From positions 124,001 to 188,000 of the forward strand of contig JBAOIH010000010.1 in the NCBI GenBank assembly GCA_037045645.1: 64,000 nt of DNA, given 5' to 3'. How positions within the stretch are numbered: the stretch's first letter is position 1; each line of letters begins with the position of its first letter. A program made the translations under genes and the position numbers. The notes beneath the pieces were generated by a model. The model saw nothing but the letters and a program-made list of their open reading frames with translations, was not told the origin of the DNA and searched no databases. This document shows, one piece after another, positions 9,698 through 18,320 of the stretch. Source of the stretch: Nocardioides sp. GTDB lineage: Bacteria > Actinomycetota > Actinomycetes > Propionibacteriales > Nocardioidaceae.

Positions 9698-10555
9698 CTA
9701 GTCCAGCAACCCCAGGTCGAAGCGGGAGCGTACGGACGCCGAAGTCGCCGCCGCGAGAACGAGCATCCGGACATCGGCGATCCGGCCCGAGCGGATCTCC
9801 ACGGCTCCGGAGTCCGGTGATTCGCGGTGCGCCATGATCCAGTCGAAGAGCAGCCAGTCGAGCGCACCGGAGGCGGCCATCGGTTCGATCCCGGGCGCCA
9901 GTGCAGCCGGCTCGGCGCCTCGATCGCCGACGCCACCCAACGCACGGGTCACCCGGGTCAGCGCGTCACGATGCTCGTCGAGAGCCGCGTCCTTGTGTAC
10001 GCCGGAAGAATCGAAGAGCAGCATTCCCAAGGTGGCGGGCAATCGCTGCCCGGTGGTCGTGGTCACGATCCACCGAGCGCCGCGCCAGTCCGCATCGGTC
10101 GACGCCCAGGTCAGGTCGCACGTCCCGCCGACCGCGCCCTCCGGCGGAGAATCCAACTCCCCCTCGAACGGAGCTGGCCCGGTCAATCCCAAAGCGAATC
10201 TCGCGCGGATGCTCATCAAGGCGCCGGTCCCGATGATCTGTCCGGCTCGTACGTCGTCGGGCAACGCAGCGACCGCGTGAGCCACTGCGTACTCGTGCGA
10301 AGCCCGATCGATCTCGCGGTAGGCCGAGGTCAACCCCTCGCGCTCGTCGCGAGTCGCGGGACGCGCGCCGCCGAGCACCTCTCCGTACGACGAGGCGACC
10401 GCGATCAGCAGGTCGTCGAGCGCCTCCAGGTGGGTCGGCAACCAACGGTCGGGCTCGGCGCCCGGCAGGTCGAGCAACGTCACCAGCGGCGCCGGCTCAC
10501 CAGATGGCGTCGCCCAGCGGAAGCCGAGGTCGCGCGAGAGGATCTGCGGCAGCAT
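9698..10555 (-). CDS. Uncharacterised protein co-transcribed with hypAB
   Basis: A 285-residue protein I do not recognise. No signal peptide, membrane helix or cysteine cluster is visible. It has an N-terminal MLPQILSRDLGFRW and a central acidic stretch. The ATG at 10555 overlaps the hypB stop by one base (TGATG); an upstream in-frame start at 10573 would overlap hypB by more and is less likely. Tight coupling to hypB in a hydrogenase locus suggests a role in hydrogenase maturation or nickel handling, but that is inference from position only. Confidence 0.8.
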   Translation of the reverse strand: MLPQILSRDLGFRWATPSGEPAPLVTLLDLPGAEPDRWLPTHLEALDDLLIAVASSYGEVLGGARPATRDEREGLTSAYREIDRASHEYAVAHAVAALPDDVRAGQIIGTGALMSIRARFALGLTGPAPFEGELDSPPEGAVGGTCDLTWASTDADWRGARWIVTTTTGQRLPATLGMLLFDSSGVHKDAALDEHRDALTRVTRALGGVGDRGAEPAALAPGIEPMAASGALDWLLFDWIMAHRESPDSGAVEIRSGRIADVRMLVLAAATSASVRSRFDLGLLD

Positions 10556-11319
10556 CAGTCGGCGGCCAGCCACTCGTACCAGGCCTCGACGCCCTCACCA
10601 GTACGAGCCGACAACTCGATCACCGTGACGCCCGGGTTGACCTGCTGGAGGTTGGCCCGGAAGCGTTCGAGGTCGAAGTCGAGGTGCGGCAGCAGGTCGA
10701 GTTTGTTGACGACCACCGCATCGACGGCGCGGAACATGACAGGGTATTTCAGCGGCTTCTCCTCCCCCTCGGTGATCGACGCGACCATCACGCGCCGGTG
10801 CGCGCCCACGTCGAACTCCGCAGGGCAGACCAGGTTGCCGACGTTCTCCACCAGCACCAGATCGAGACCGTCGAGGTCGAGCCCGGCGAGAGCGCGCGCC
10901 ACCATCGGCGCGTCGAGGTGGCACTCGCCGCCGAAGCCGTTGCCGGTGTTGAGCAGCGAGATCTGCGCACCGAGCCCGGCAAGGCGATCCGCATCGATCG
11001 AGGTCTCGATGTCGCCCTCGACCACCCCGACGCGTACGCCTTGGTCGCGCAGGTGCGCGAGCGTGTGGACGAGCAGCGTGGTCTTGCCGGCTCCGGGTGC
11101 GGACATCAGGTTGAGGCAACGTACGCCAGCGGCATCCAACCGAGCGCGGTTGGCCGCTGCCGCACGGTCGTTTTCGTCGAAGATCCGCTCCAGGACCTCG
11201 ACCCGTTCGGTGCCGGTGTCGTACGCGCTGTGGTCCCCGAAATCGTGCCCGAGATCGTGGTCGTGGTCGTGGTCGTGCGAGTGTTCGGTGCCATCGTCGT
11301 GGCGATGGAATCGGCCCAT
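10555..11319 (-). CDS. hypB: Hydrogenase nickel-insertion GTPase HypB
   Basis: HypB, 254 residues, the GTPase that with HypA delivers nickel to the hydrogenase large subunit. A His/Asp-rich N-terminal tail (HSHDHDHDHD) at about residues 13-22 is suited to nickel storage. The P-loop is SAPGAGKTTLL near residue 73, followed by VEGDIETSIDADR, the metal-site region GGECHLDA and the specificity motif NKLDLLP. The start is supported by GGAGGG seven bases upstream, and the start overlaps the hypA stop (TGATG). It belongs to the minus arm of the hydrogenase locus, led by the AraC regulator. Confidence 0.96.
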   Translation of the reverse strand: MGRFHRHDDGTEHSHDHDHDHDLGHDFGDHSAYDTGTERVEVLERIFDENDRAAAANRARLDAAGVRCLNLMSAPGAGKTTLLVHTLAHLRDQGVRVGVVEGDIETSIDADRLAGLGAQISLLNTGNGFGGECHLDAPMVARALAGLDLDGLDLVLVENVGNLVCPAEFDVGAHRRVMVASITEGEEKPLKYPVMFRAVDAVVVNKLDLLPHLDFDLERFRANLQQVNPGVTVIELSARTGEGVEAWYEWLAAD

Positions 11320-11705
11320 CAGGACCCTCCTTGCTGCGTAACTTCTGCGGACTCGGCGGGGATATCTGCTGACTCGACGTCGAGGGAGGTCACCATGAAC
11401 TCTTCGCCGCTCACCATCTCGATGTCACCTGACGTGCAGGCGGCACAGACCAGGACGAGTACGTGGCCTACTTCGGTCGTCTCCCCGCACGCCCGACACG
11501 AGAGCCGGACGGGTACGTGGTCGATCTCCAGCGCCGCCTCGCCCAACGAGGACCCCTCGGTGACCAGACCCCAGCAATACACCAGGGTCTCGGGGACGAC
11601 CTGGCGCAACTGCCCGACCTGAAGATGCACGGTCCGCACGGCGCGACCGGCGGCTGCCTCGTCCACCACCGCGAAGATGCTGCGACACAGCGAGAGTTCA
11701 TGCAC
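11319..11705 (-). CDS. hypA: Hydrogenase nickel metallochaperone HypA
   Basis: HypA, 128 residues, hands nickel to the hydrogenase precursor together with HypB. The mature N-terminus MHELSLCRSI carries the nickel-binding MHE motif and is read from a GTG at 11705. The zinc site is CRACG ... CAAC at about residues 70-90, so one CxxC pair is intact and the second is the variant CAAC. The C-terminus (after GEEFMVTSLDVE) is a short acidic tail. It starts 12 bases after the AraC-type gene, so it is probably co-transcribed with it. Confidence 0.94.
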   Translation of the reverse strand: MHELSLCRSIFAVVDEAAAGRAVRTVHLQVGQLRQVVPETLVYCWGLVTEGSSLGEAALEIDHVPVRLSCRACGETTEVGHVLVLVCAACTSGDIEMVSGEEFMVTSLDVESADIPAESAEVTQQGGS

Positions 11706-11717
11706 GAGCGCGTCCCC

Positions 11718-12776
11718 TCATCGGCGCAACGTCTCCGACGGCGACTCCCCGAAGCGCTGTCGATAGGTCACCGAGAAGTTGCCCAGGTGGCTGAATCCCC
11801 ACCGCTGTGCTGCCTCCGTGACGTTGGTGCCGTCACCGGGTTGCGCCGAGATCAGGGTCTGGCGCACCCGATCCAATCGACGATCGCGGATGTAGGCCAC
11901 GGGCGTGGTGTCGAGGTCCTCGCGAAAACCGGCCTGGATCGAGCGCGGCGACATCTTCGTGTGCTCGGCGAGATCGGTCAGGCTGATCGGCTCGGCCAGG
12001 TGCTGCTCGATGTAGTCCACCGAGCGCGTGACCGCGACCCGACCCGACTTGGTCGGCGCCAGCCGCAGCCGCGACGAGTAGTTGGACGGCTGCAGATAGA
12101 GCAGCGTGGAGATCAGCAGTTCCTCCAGCGCCGTGGCGCCCACGCCCGCGTGCAGCAATGAGCGCGGCGACATCAACTCGGTCGAGATGATCGTCAGCGC
12201 ACCGTGCCACCGCGTCGCGGCCTCGGTCGTCAGATCGCTGACCGGCTCGAACCGCAACGTCTCCGGCAGGGAGCGCCCGATCATCCGGGAGAGCTGGCGC
12301 TCCATCGCATCGCGTTCGATCCGCACGATCAGCTGCGGCGAGTCGTGGGCGAGGTTGAGTTCGTACGCCGTTCCGGGCGAGACCACCAGAGCCGAGTACG
12401 CCGACAGGTCATGCGCCTGGGCGCCGATGCGTACGCGTGCCTCGCCGAAGGTCGTCATGTGCACCGTGTAGCAGTCGTGCGCCGACGAGACCGCCACATC
12501 CGTAGCCACCCCGTAGTCGAGATAGGCCAAGGTCACGTCGAGGGCCTGGAAGGCGTACAGGTTGCACTGCAGCCGCTCTCGCTGGCCCGGCCGGGGACGG
12601 ACTTCGCAGCGCCCCAACAGTTGGCTGGTCACCTCGACCGCCATCTTGCGATCGGCGGTCGACGCAACCGGATAGTCCGCCAGCGCGTTGGGTACGCCGC
12701 GCGGACGCTTGCGCTGGCGTACGGGCAGGCGGGTGCGATCGCTGTTGATGAACCGCAGTCGAGGGACCCACGCCAT
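11718..12776 (-). CDS. AraC-family transcriptional regulator of the hydrogenase locus
   Basis: A 352-residue AraC-type activator. The N-terminal two-thirds resembles the AraC ligand-binding domain seen in regulators of the cupin-like AraC_binding_2 type. The C-terminal ~100 residues hold two helix-turn-helix units (SLTDLAEHTKMSPRSIQAGF and VTEAAQRWGFSHLGNFSVTY). It leads hypA-hypB and is divergent from the DUF1641-hydrogenase operon across a 134-base gap. That placement suggests it controls both arms. The signal it reads is unknown. Confidence 0.9.
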   Translation of the reverse strand: MAWVPRLRFINSDRTRLPVRQRKRPRGVPNALADYPVASTADRKMAVEVTSQLLGRCEVRPRPGQRERLQCNLYAFQALDVTLAYLDYGVATDVAVSSAHDCYTVHMTTFGEARVRIGAQAHDLSAYSALVVSPGTAYELNLAHDSPQLIVRIERDAMERQLSRMIGRSLPETLRFEPVSDLTTEAATRWHGALTIISTELMSPRSLLHAGVGATALEELLISTLLYLQPSNYSSRLRLAPTKSGRVAVTRSVDYIEQHLAEPISLTDLAEHTKMSPRSIQAGFREDLDTTPVAYIRDRRLDRVRQTLISAQPGDGTNVTEAAQRWGFSHLGNFSVTYRQRFGESPSETLRR

Positions 12777-12910
12777 GGCGCCGAGGGTAAGCGCGATTTC
12801 GCATCCGTACCAAGGTTCTTGCGCTTTTGTGATAGTCCCTGCGGGTTCTCGATATTCAAGTCATTGTGATCGGACTTACATTCCGCGGACGTCAAGACGG
12901 GGAGGGGACC
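12777..12910. promoter_or_regulatory. Divergent promoter region of the hydrogenase locus
   Basis: The gap between the AraC regulator and the hydrogenase operon is AT-richer than the flanking genes. Two direct repeats of TTGTGAT lie at 12827-12833 and 12864-12870, extended as TTGTGATAGTCC and TTGTGATCGGAC. They could be half-sites for the AraC protein or part of a -35 region. A strong ribosome-binding site (GGAGGGGACC) directly precedes the ATG at 12911. The operator assignment is inference. Confidence 0.45.
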
Positions 12911-13471
12911 ATGACCGCGACGCACACTGCCACGCAGGCTCAGTCGGCCGACGCCCTGGTCGAGCGTCTCCAGGACCCCGCCGTCGTGGGCGCGCTCTCC
13001 AAAGTGCTCGACCACGCCGACCTGCTCGCGCTGCTGGTCGAGAGCCTCGACCAGTTCGTCTCCCGCTCCGAGGTGATCGGCGACAGCCTGGCCGCGGGAC
13101 TGGACGAACTTCGCGGCGCGGTCGAGGGCGGCGCTTCACAGTCCCCGCTCGACCTCGCCGAACTCGTCGCGGCAGGCAGTGCGATCGCGCGTACGCTCCC
13201 CGCCGCCGCGCCGGCCCTGAGCCGGATGGCCGACAGCGGAGCGATCGACAAGTTGATCGCCACGGCCGAGGTGAGCGCAGGCGCACTCGACCAGGTCGAC
13301 ACGCTGGCCCGCGGCCTGGTCCGCGGCAGCAACGACTTCGCCGGCCAGCCGGTCGAGATCGGCGGTCCGCTGACTTTGCTCAAACTGCTCAAGGACCCCG
13401 ACATCAACCGGGCCCTCAGCTTCTTCGCCACCGTCGCCCGCGCCGTGGGGCGCGAACTCAAGCAGGCCTGA
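12911..13471 (+). CDS. DUF1641-type hydrogenase-associated protein
   Basis: A 186-residue, mostly helical protein with the DUF1641 pattern. Its C-terminal GGPLTLLKLLKDPDINRALSF resembles the conserved block of that family. DUF1641 proteins occur beside formate dehydrogenases and group 1h hydrogenases; their biochemical role is not established. I chose the ATG at 12911 for its GGAGGGGACC site; an upstream start at 12866 has none. It ends 14 bases before the small-subunit gene and is the first gene of the operon. No signal peptide, membrane helix or metal motif was seen. Confidence 0.88.
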   Translation: MTATHTATQAQSADALVERLQDPAVVGALSKVLDHADLLALLVESLDQFVSRSEVIGDSLAAGLDELRGAVEGGASQSPLDLAELVAAGSAIARTLPAAAPALSRMADSGAIDKLIATAEVSAGALDQVDTLARGLVRGSNDFAGQPVEIGGPLTLLKLLKDPDINRALSFFATVARAVGRELKQA

Positions 13472-13485
13472 GGAAAGGATCCGTC

Positions 13486-14457
13486 ATGTCATCTGTGCTG
13501 TGGTTCCAAGCCGGCGCGTGTTCGGGCAACACGATGTCGTTCCTCAATGCCGAGGAGCCCAACGTGGTCGACCTGATCGTCGACTTCGGGCTTGAGTTGC
13601 TGTGGCATCCCTCGCTCGGCATGGAGTTGGGCGACCAGGCCAAGAAGATCTTCACCGACTGCGTCAGTGGCGAGCGCCCCCTCGACATCTTCGTCCTGGA
13701 GGGCACCGTCATCCAGGGGCCCGACGGCTCGGGCGCGATGGACATGTTCGCCGACCGGCCGATGATCGACTGGATCACCGAGTTGTGCGAGGCCGCCAGC
13801 ATCGTGGTCGCGATCGGCGACTGCGCCTGCTGGGGCGGCATCCCCGCGATGGAGCCCAACCCGAGTGACTCGACCGGCCTGCAGTTCCACAAGCGCGAGC
13901 GCGGCGGCTTCCTCGGCCCCGACTGGAAGTCCAAGTCCGGCCTGCCTGTCATCAACATCCCCGGCTGCCCGGCCCACCCCGACTGGATCACCCAGATCCT
14001 GGTCGCGCTGGCCACCGGCCGTGCCGGCGACATCGCCCTCGACGACCTGCACCGGCCGCAGACGTTCTTCAAGACCTTCACCCAGACCGGCTGCACACGC
14101 GTGCAGTTCTTCGAATACAAGCAGTCGACGATGGCGTTCGGTGAGGGCACGCGTACGGGCTGTCTGTTCTACGAGTTCGGCTGCCGTGGCCCGATGACGC
14201 ACAGCCCGTGCAACCGGATCCTGTGGAACCGACAGTCGTCCAAGACCCGCGCCGGGATGCCGTGTCTGGGCTGCACCGAACCGGAGTTCCCGTTCTTCGA
14301 TCTCGCCCAAGGCACCGTCTTCAAGACCCAGAAGGTCTCGGGGACGATCCCCAAGGAGGTGCCCGAGGGCACCGATCACCTGACCTACATGGCGCACGCC
14401 GCCGCCGCCCGGATCGCTGCACCGCAGTGGTCCAAAGAAGACATGTTCGTGGTCTGA
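13486..14457 (+). CDS. hhyS: Group 1h [NiFe]-hydrogenase small subunit
   Basis: Small, iron-sulfur subunit of an actinobacterial-type (group 1h, formerly group 5) uptake hydrogenase; 323 residues. It passes electrons from the NiFe site through three clusters. Cysteines are at 12, 59, 101, 113, 115, 161, 203, 226, 233, 242, 260 and 263. The usual N-terminal CxxC is here CSGN (C12, N15), so one proximal-cluster cysteine is missing, as in the Ralstonia actinobacterial-type enzyme, where Asp replaces it. The usual distal-cluster His three residues before C203 is Gln200. There is no Tat signal or C-terminal membrane anchor, so the enzyme is not exported by the classic route. An AGGAAAGG site precedes the ATG. 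Confidence 0.96.
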   Translation: MSSVLWFQAGACSGNTMSFLNAEEPNVVDLIVDFGLELLWHPSLGMELGDQAKKIFTDCVSGERPLDIFVLEGTVIQGPDGSGAMDMFADRPMIDWITELCEAASIVVAIGDCACWGGIPAMEPNPSDSTGLQFHKRERGGFLGPDWKSKSGLPVINIPGCPAHPDWITQILVALATGRAGDIALDDLHRPQTFFKTFTQTGCTRVQFFEYKQSTMAFGEGTRTGCLFYEFGCRGPMTHSPCNRILWNRQSSKTRAGMPCLGCTEPEFPFFDLAQGTVFKTQKVSGTIPKEVPEGTDHLTYMAHAAAARIAAPQWSKEDMFVV

Positions 14458-14471
14458 AAGGCAGCTGACCC

Positions 14472-16115
14472 ATGACCGTCACCGAGAACCCCGCCTCCGG
14501 CTCCGAAGCTCTCGACCTCTTCGTCTCTCCCCTGGGGCGCGTCGAGGGCGACCTCGACGTGCGCGTCACGATCGAGGACGGCGTCGTCACGTCGGCGTGG
14601 ACCGAGGCCGCGATGTTCCGCGGCTTCGAGATCATCCTCAAGGGCAAGGACCCGCAGGCCGGCCTGGTCGTGACGCCGCGGATCTGCGGCATCTGCGGCG
14701 GTTCGCACCTCTACAAGGCCTGCTACGCACTCGACACCGCCTGGCAGACCCACGTCCCGGAGAACGCGACGCTGATCCGCAACATCGCGCAGGCGTGCGA
14801 GACGTTGCAGTCGATCCCGCGCTACTTCTATGCGCTCTTCGCGATCGATCTGGTCAACAAGAGCTACGCGAGTTCGCCGATGTACGACGAGGCCGTGCGC
14901 CGGTTCGCGCCGTACGTCGGCACCGCGTACCAGAAGGGTGTCGTGCTCTCGGGCAAGCCGGTCGAGGTGTACGCGATCTTCGGCGGGCAGTGGCCGCACT
15001 CCTCCTTCATGGTCCCGGGCGGCGTGATGAGTGCCCCCAACCTGGCCGACATCACCCGCGCCACCGCGATCCTCAACCACTGGAAGGACAACTGGCTGGA
15101 GAAGGAGTGGCTCGGCTGCTCGGTCGACCGCTGGCTGGAGATCAAGACGTGGGAGGACATGCTCGAGTGGGTGGAGGAGAACGAGTCGCAGCGCAACTCC
15201 GACTGCGGTTTCTTCATCCGCTATGCGCTGGAGATCGGACTGGACAAGTACGGCGCGGGTCCGGGCAACTTCATCGCGCCGGGCACGTACTTCGATCCCA
15301 GTCGCTACACCGATCCCACCGTGGAGGGCCGCCAGGACGCGCTGATCGGCCGCGGCGCGATCTATGCCGACGGCCAGTGGCACGACTACGACCAGATGCG
15401 GGTCGCGGAGGACGTGAGCCACTCGTTCTATTCGTACGAGGGCTCGACGCTGCTGCACCCGTGGGAGGGCCAGACCAACCCGCTCGACCCGCGCACGGCT
15501 CGCCAGGACGGCAAGTACTCGTGGGCGAAGTCGCCGCGCTATGACGTGCCCGGCGTCGGGTACGTCCCGCTGGAGGCCGGACCCCTGGCGCGCCGGATCG
15601 CCGCTGCCGGACCGAACGCAGCGGCGCACCAGGACAACGACCCGCTCTTCAAGGACATGCTGGACAAGATCGGCCCCTCGGTCTTCACCCGCCAGATGGC
15701 CCGGATGCACGAGGCGCCGAAGTACTTCAAGTGGGTCATGCAATGGCTCGGCCAGATCGACCTGCACGGCAGCTTCTACGCCAAGCCCGAGGAGTTGACC
15801 TCGGGCAAGGGTTGGGGCGCCACGGAGGCCGCGCGCGGTGCGCTCCAGGACTGGATCGTGATCGAGGACGGCAAGATCGAGAACTACCAGGTGATCACGC
15901 CGACCGCCTGGAACATCGGCCCGCGCGACGCCGAAGGCTCCGTGGGACCCATGGAGCAGGCTCTCGTCGGCACGCCCATCGCCGACATCGAGGACCCGGT
16001 CGAACTCGGCCACGTCGCGCGGTCGTACGACTCGTGCCTGGTCTGCACCGTGCACGCCTACGACGGCAAGAGCGGTCGCCAACTGAACAAGTTCGTGATC
16101 AATGGCATGGTCTGA
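14472..16115 (+). CDS. hhyL: Group 1h [NiFe]-hydrogenase large subunit
   Basis: Catalytic subunit, 547 residues, carrying the NiFe(CN)2CO centre that oxidises H2. The L1 motif is RICGICGGSH (C72, C75) and the L2 motif is DSCLVCTVH (C522, C525, H528), giving the four nickel-ligand cysteines. The residues after H528 (AYDGKSGRQLNKFVINGMV, 19 residues) are the expected C-terminal extension removed by the maturation protease encoded next. The long middle region rich in Trp and Tyr is typical of group 1h. The gene overlaps the protease gene by 14 bases. Confidence 0.97.
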   Translation: MTVTENPASGSEALDLFVSPLGRVEGDLDVRVTIEDGVVTSAWTEAAMFRGFEIILKGKDPQAGLVVTPRICGICGGSHLYKACYALDTAWQTHVPENATLIRNIAQACETLQSIPRYFYALFAIDLVNKSYASSPMYDEAVRRFAPYVGTAYQKGVVLSGKPVEVYAIFGGQWPHSSFMVPGGVMSAPNLADITRATAILNHWKDNWLEKEWLGCSVDRWLEIKTWEDMLEWVEENESQRNSDCGFFIRYALEIGLDKYGAGPGNFIAPGTYFDPSRYTDPTVEGRQDALIGRGAIYADGQWHDYDQMRVAEDVSHSFYSYEGSTLLHPWEGQTNPLDPRTARQDGKYSWAKSPRYDVPGVGYVPLEAGPLARRIAAAGPNAAAHQDNDPLFKDMLDKIGPSVFTRQMARMHEAPKYFKWVMQWLGQIDLHGSFYAKPEELTSGKGWGATEAARGALQDWIVIEDGKIENYQVITPTAWNIGPRDAEGSVGPMEQALVGTPIADIEDPVELGHVARSYDSCLVCTVHAYDGKSGRQLNKFVINGMV

Positions 16116-16944
16116 CACCGCGACAGCGCCGCACGAATTGCTCGACGACGGGTTCGAGCCGGATCCGTGCGCCCTGCTGGTCATCGGCTGCGGGAACATC
16201 CTGCGCGGCGACGACGCCGCGGGGCCGGTGTTGATCCGTCGGCTGTTCACGCGCGGGGTGCCCGACGGCGTACGCCTGGTGGACGGCGGCACGGCCGGGA
16301 TGGACGTCGCGTTCGCCATGCGCGGCGCTTCCCGAGTCGTGATTGTTGACGCCTCGTCAACGGCTGCCCAGCCGGGCACGCTCTACCGGGTCCCCGCCGA
16401 CGAGTTGACCGACCTGCCGATGGACGGCCTGCACTCGCACAACTTCCGCTGGGATCACGCGCTGGCGTTGTCGACCTGGCTGCTCGGGCCGCAGCGACCC
16501 ACCGACATCACCGTGTTCCTGATCGAGGCGGAGTCGTACGAGCCGGGCGCCGAGCTGTCGCCCGCGGTCGACGCCGGGGTCGAGCAGGTCGCGGCGATGT
16601 TGGAACGCGACTTCTATCCGGCTGACTCTCACCAGGACACCGTCGAGCTGACCGCCGACGGCTATCTCCACCTCAGTGCCGAGCTCGCCGCGAGCCGCTT
16701 CCCGCACGACGTGCTGGTCGCCGCCCTCGACGGCTCGGACCTCATTCTCGTTCCGCTCCGTTCACCAGCCAATGGGGGCCTGGTGCTGCGGCAGCGAAAC
16801 GCGGCCGGCGAGCGTACGGTCCTCATTCACGAGGTGTTCGACTTCGCGCAGGTGCCGGGGGGCACCTTCGACGCGGAGTGGGACGCAGCGCGTGGCGCGC
16901 TGATCGTACGACTCGCCGGCCCCTTCTCGGGGGCTGGAAGTTGA
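16102..16944 (+). CDS. Hydrogenase maturation protease with C-terminal extension
   Basis: Endopeptidase of the HyaD/HybD/HycI type that clips the large-subunit C-terminus once nickel is in place. The first ~165 residues show the family core: VIGCGNILRGDDAAGP, where an acidic residue binds nickel, then VDGGTAGMDVAF, VDASSTAAQPG and the SHNF histidine region. The remaining ~110 residues (from about LTADGYLHLSAELAA) are a second domain not found in ordinary proteases of ~160 residues; I do not recognise it. The ATG lies inside the large-subunit gene, and its TGA overlaps the TTG start of the next gene. Confidence 0.92.
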   Translation: MAWSDTATAPHELLDDGFEPDPCALLVIGCGNILRGDDAAGPVLIRRLFTRGVPDGVRLVDGGTAGMDVAFAMRGASRVVIVDASSTAAQPGTLYRVPADELTDLPMDGLHSHNFRWDHALALSTWLLGPQRPTDITVFLIEAESYEPGAELSPAVDAGVEQVAAMLERDFYPADSHQDTVELTADGYLHLSAELAASRFPHDVLVAALDGSDLILVPLRSPANGGLVLRQRNAAGERTVLIHEVFDFAQVPGGTFDAEWDAARGALIVRLAGPFSGAGS

Positions 16945-18320
16945 CCGACCTCGACCATCCGCAGCCGCTGGGGGCCTTCGGTTTCCCAGCGGGCATGCTC
17001 CTGGTCCCGTCGGGTCGTGACACCGACGCCGCCAGGACGGCGTTGGTCCAGGGGCGTCGCCCCGAGGTCTGGCCGCCGTCGATGCAGGGCCATCGGGCGG
17101 TGCACGAGGACGAGCCGACGTCCGGATTCTTCACCGGGGACGACGCGATCTCGGCGTACAACGCCTGGGTGCTCGACCCTGATCCTGGCCGGGCCGAGGT
17201 GATCCGAGCGGAGCTGCCGGGATCCGTCGCTCCACTGGTGGACGTCGTGCTCTCCATGATCAGCCACCACCCGATGGCGCCGCCGTTGCCCGGCCCGGAC
17301 TGTGTCGCGGAGGTGGCCGCGCTCGTGCTCGCAGCACGCGCGACGAGTGGGGCCGGCGACCTCGTCGACGGTTTGTTGGCGGCGGCCGATCTGGCCGAGG
17401 GTGCCGCCGCGGCGGTCTTTCGCGGCAACGCCGGGATGCTGCTGGCCCAGTCGGGGGACCCGCGCGCGTACGAGTCTCTGACCCGAGCGATCGACGAACT
17501 CGCCGACACCGACCTCACCGACGTCGCCGCCGAACTCTGCCTCCAGCTCGGCTCCTCGGCCCAGCAGAACGCGGCCAGTGGACACGGCGACCCTCGTGAG
17601 TCGCTGCAAGAGGCGATGGGGCACTACTACGCGGGTCTGCAGCGCGTCACCGAACAGTCCGATCCGGTGCTGTGGGCGAGCCTCAACCTCAACCTGGCGA
17701 CGGCGCAACTGGCCGTCCCGATGACCGAGGCGACCGACCAACTCCGCCTCGGCGTGGCCACCCAGGCACTGCGGGCCTGCCGGCGGGTGTTCGAGGTGGA
17801 CCGCTATCCCGCGCAGTGGTCGACGGCGACGCTCAACCTGGCCAATGCCTTGATCTACACGCCCTCGACGCACCAAGGCGACAACCTGGTCGAGGCGGTC
17901 GAGCTCTATGAGGAGGTGCTGGCCTCCGGCGTACGACACCACGACCCGCTCGGGCGCGCGCGGCTGCTCGCCAACCAGGGCAACGCTTTGGCCCACCTCG
18001 GCGTCTTCGAGGACGCACGCGCCAAGCTGGTGGAGGCCAGGTTCCTCTTCGAGGAGCACCTCGACCACGACGCGGCGCTGGCCGTACGCGGAATCCTGGA
18101 CGAGATCCGCAAGGCGAGTGTCCAAGACGTCGATGCCGAGCTCGCCGATCTCACCCGCCAGGTCGAGCAGATGGCCCGGATGCCCCAGACCGAGGGGGTC
18201 TTCACGTCCGGGATGGGCGTCACTGCGATGCCCGCAGGAGAGGGTCCGCCGCCGCGCCCGACCGTGACCGTGGTCGACCCGTCGACTCGGCCGACTTCGG
18301 ATCCGAGCGAGTCGCGATGA
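16941..18320 (+). CDS. TPR-like helical hydrogenase-associated protein
   Basis: A 459-residue protein with TPR-like helical repeats from about residue 130 to 400, for example LNLNLATAQLAVP, LNLANALIY and ANQGNALAHLGVFEDARAKL. It probably provides a protein-binding scaffold. The C-terminal ~50 residues are Pro/Thr-rich and look disordered. The start is most likely the TTG at 16941, which overlaps the protease stop (TTGA) and follows GGAAG. It sits in the middle of the hydrogenase operon and overlaps the next gene by four bases. A role in assembly or partner docking is inference; no enzymatic motif was seen. Confidence 0.85.
   Translation: MTDLDHPQPLGAFGFPAGMLLVPSGRDTDAARTALVQGRRPEVWPPSMQGHRAVHEDEPTSGFFTGDDAISAYNAWVLDPDPGRAEVIRAELPGSVAPLVDVVLSMISHHPMAPPLPGPDCVAEVAALVLAARATSGAGDLVDGLLAAADLAEGAAAAVFRGNAGMLLAQSGDPRAYESLTRAIDELADTDLTDVAAELCLQLGSSAQQNAASGHGDPRESLQEAMGHYYAGLQRVTEQSDPVLWASLNLNLATAQLAVPMTEATDQLRLGVATQALRACRRVFEVDRYPAQWSTATLNLANALIYTPSTHQGDNLVEAVELYEEVLASGVRHHDPLGRARLLANQGNALAHLGVFEDARAKLVEARFLFEEHLDHDAALAVRGILDEIRKASVQDVDAELADLTRQVEQMARMPQTEGVFTSGMGVTAMPAGEGPPPRPTVTVVDPSTRPTSDPSESR

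Noticed and set aside
12866..12910. Earlier start for the DUF1641-type gene at 12866
   Set aside because: No ribosome-binding site there, whereas GGAGGGGACC precedes the ATG at 12911 directly.
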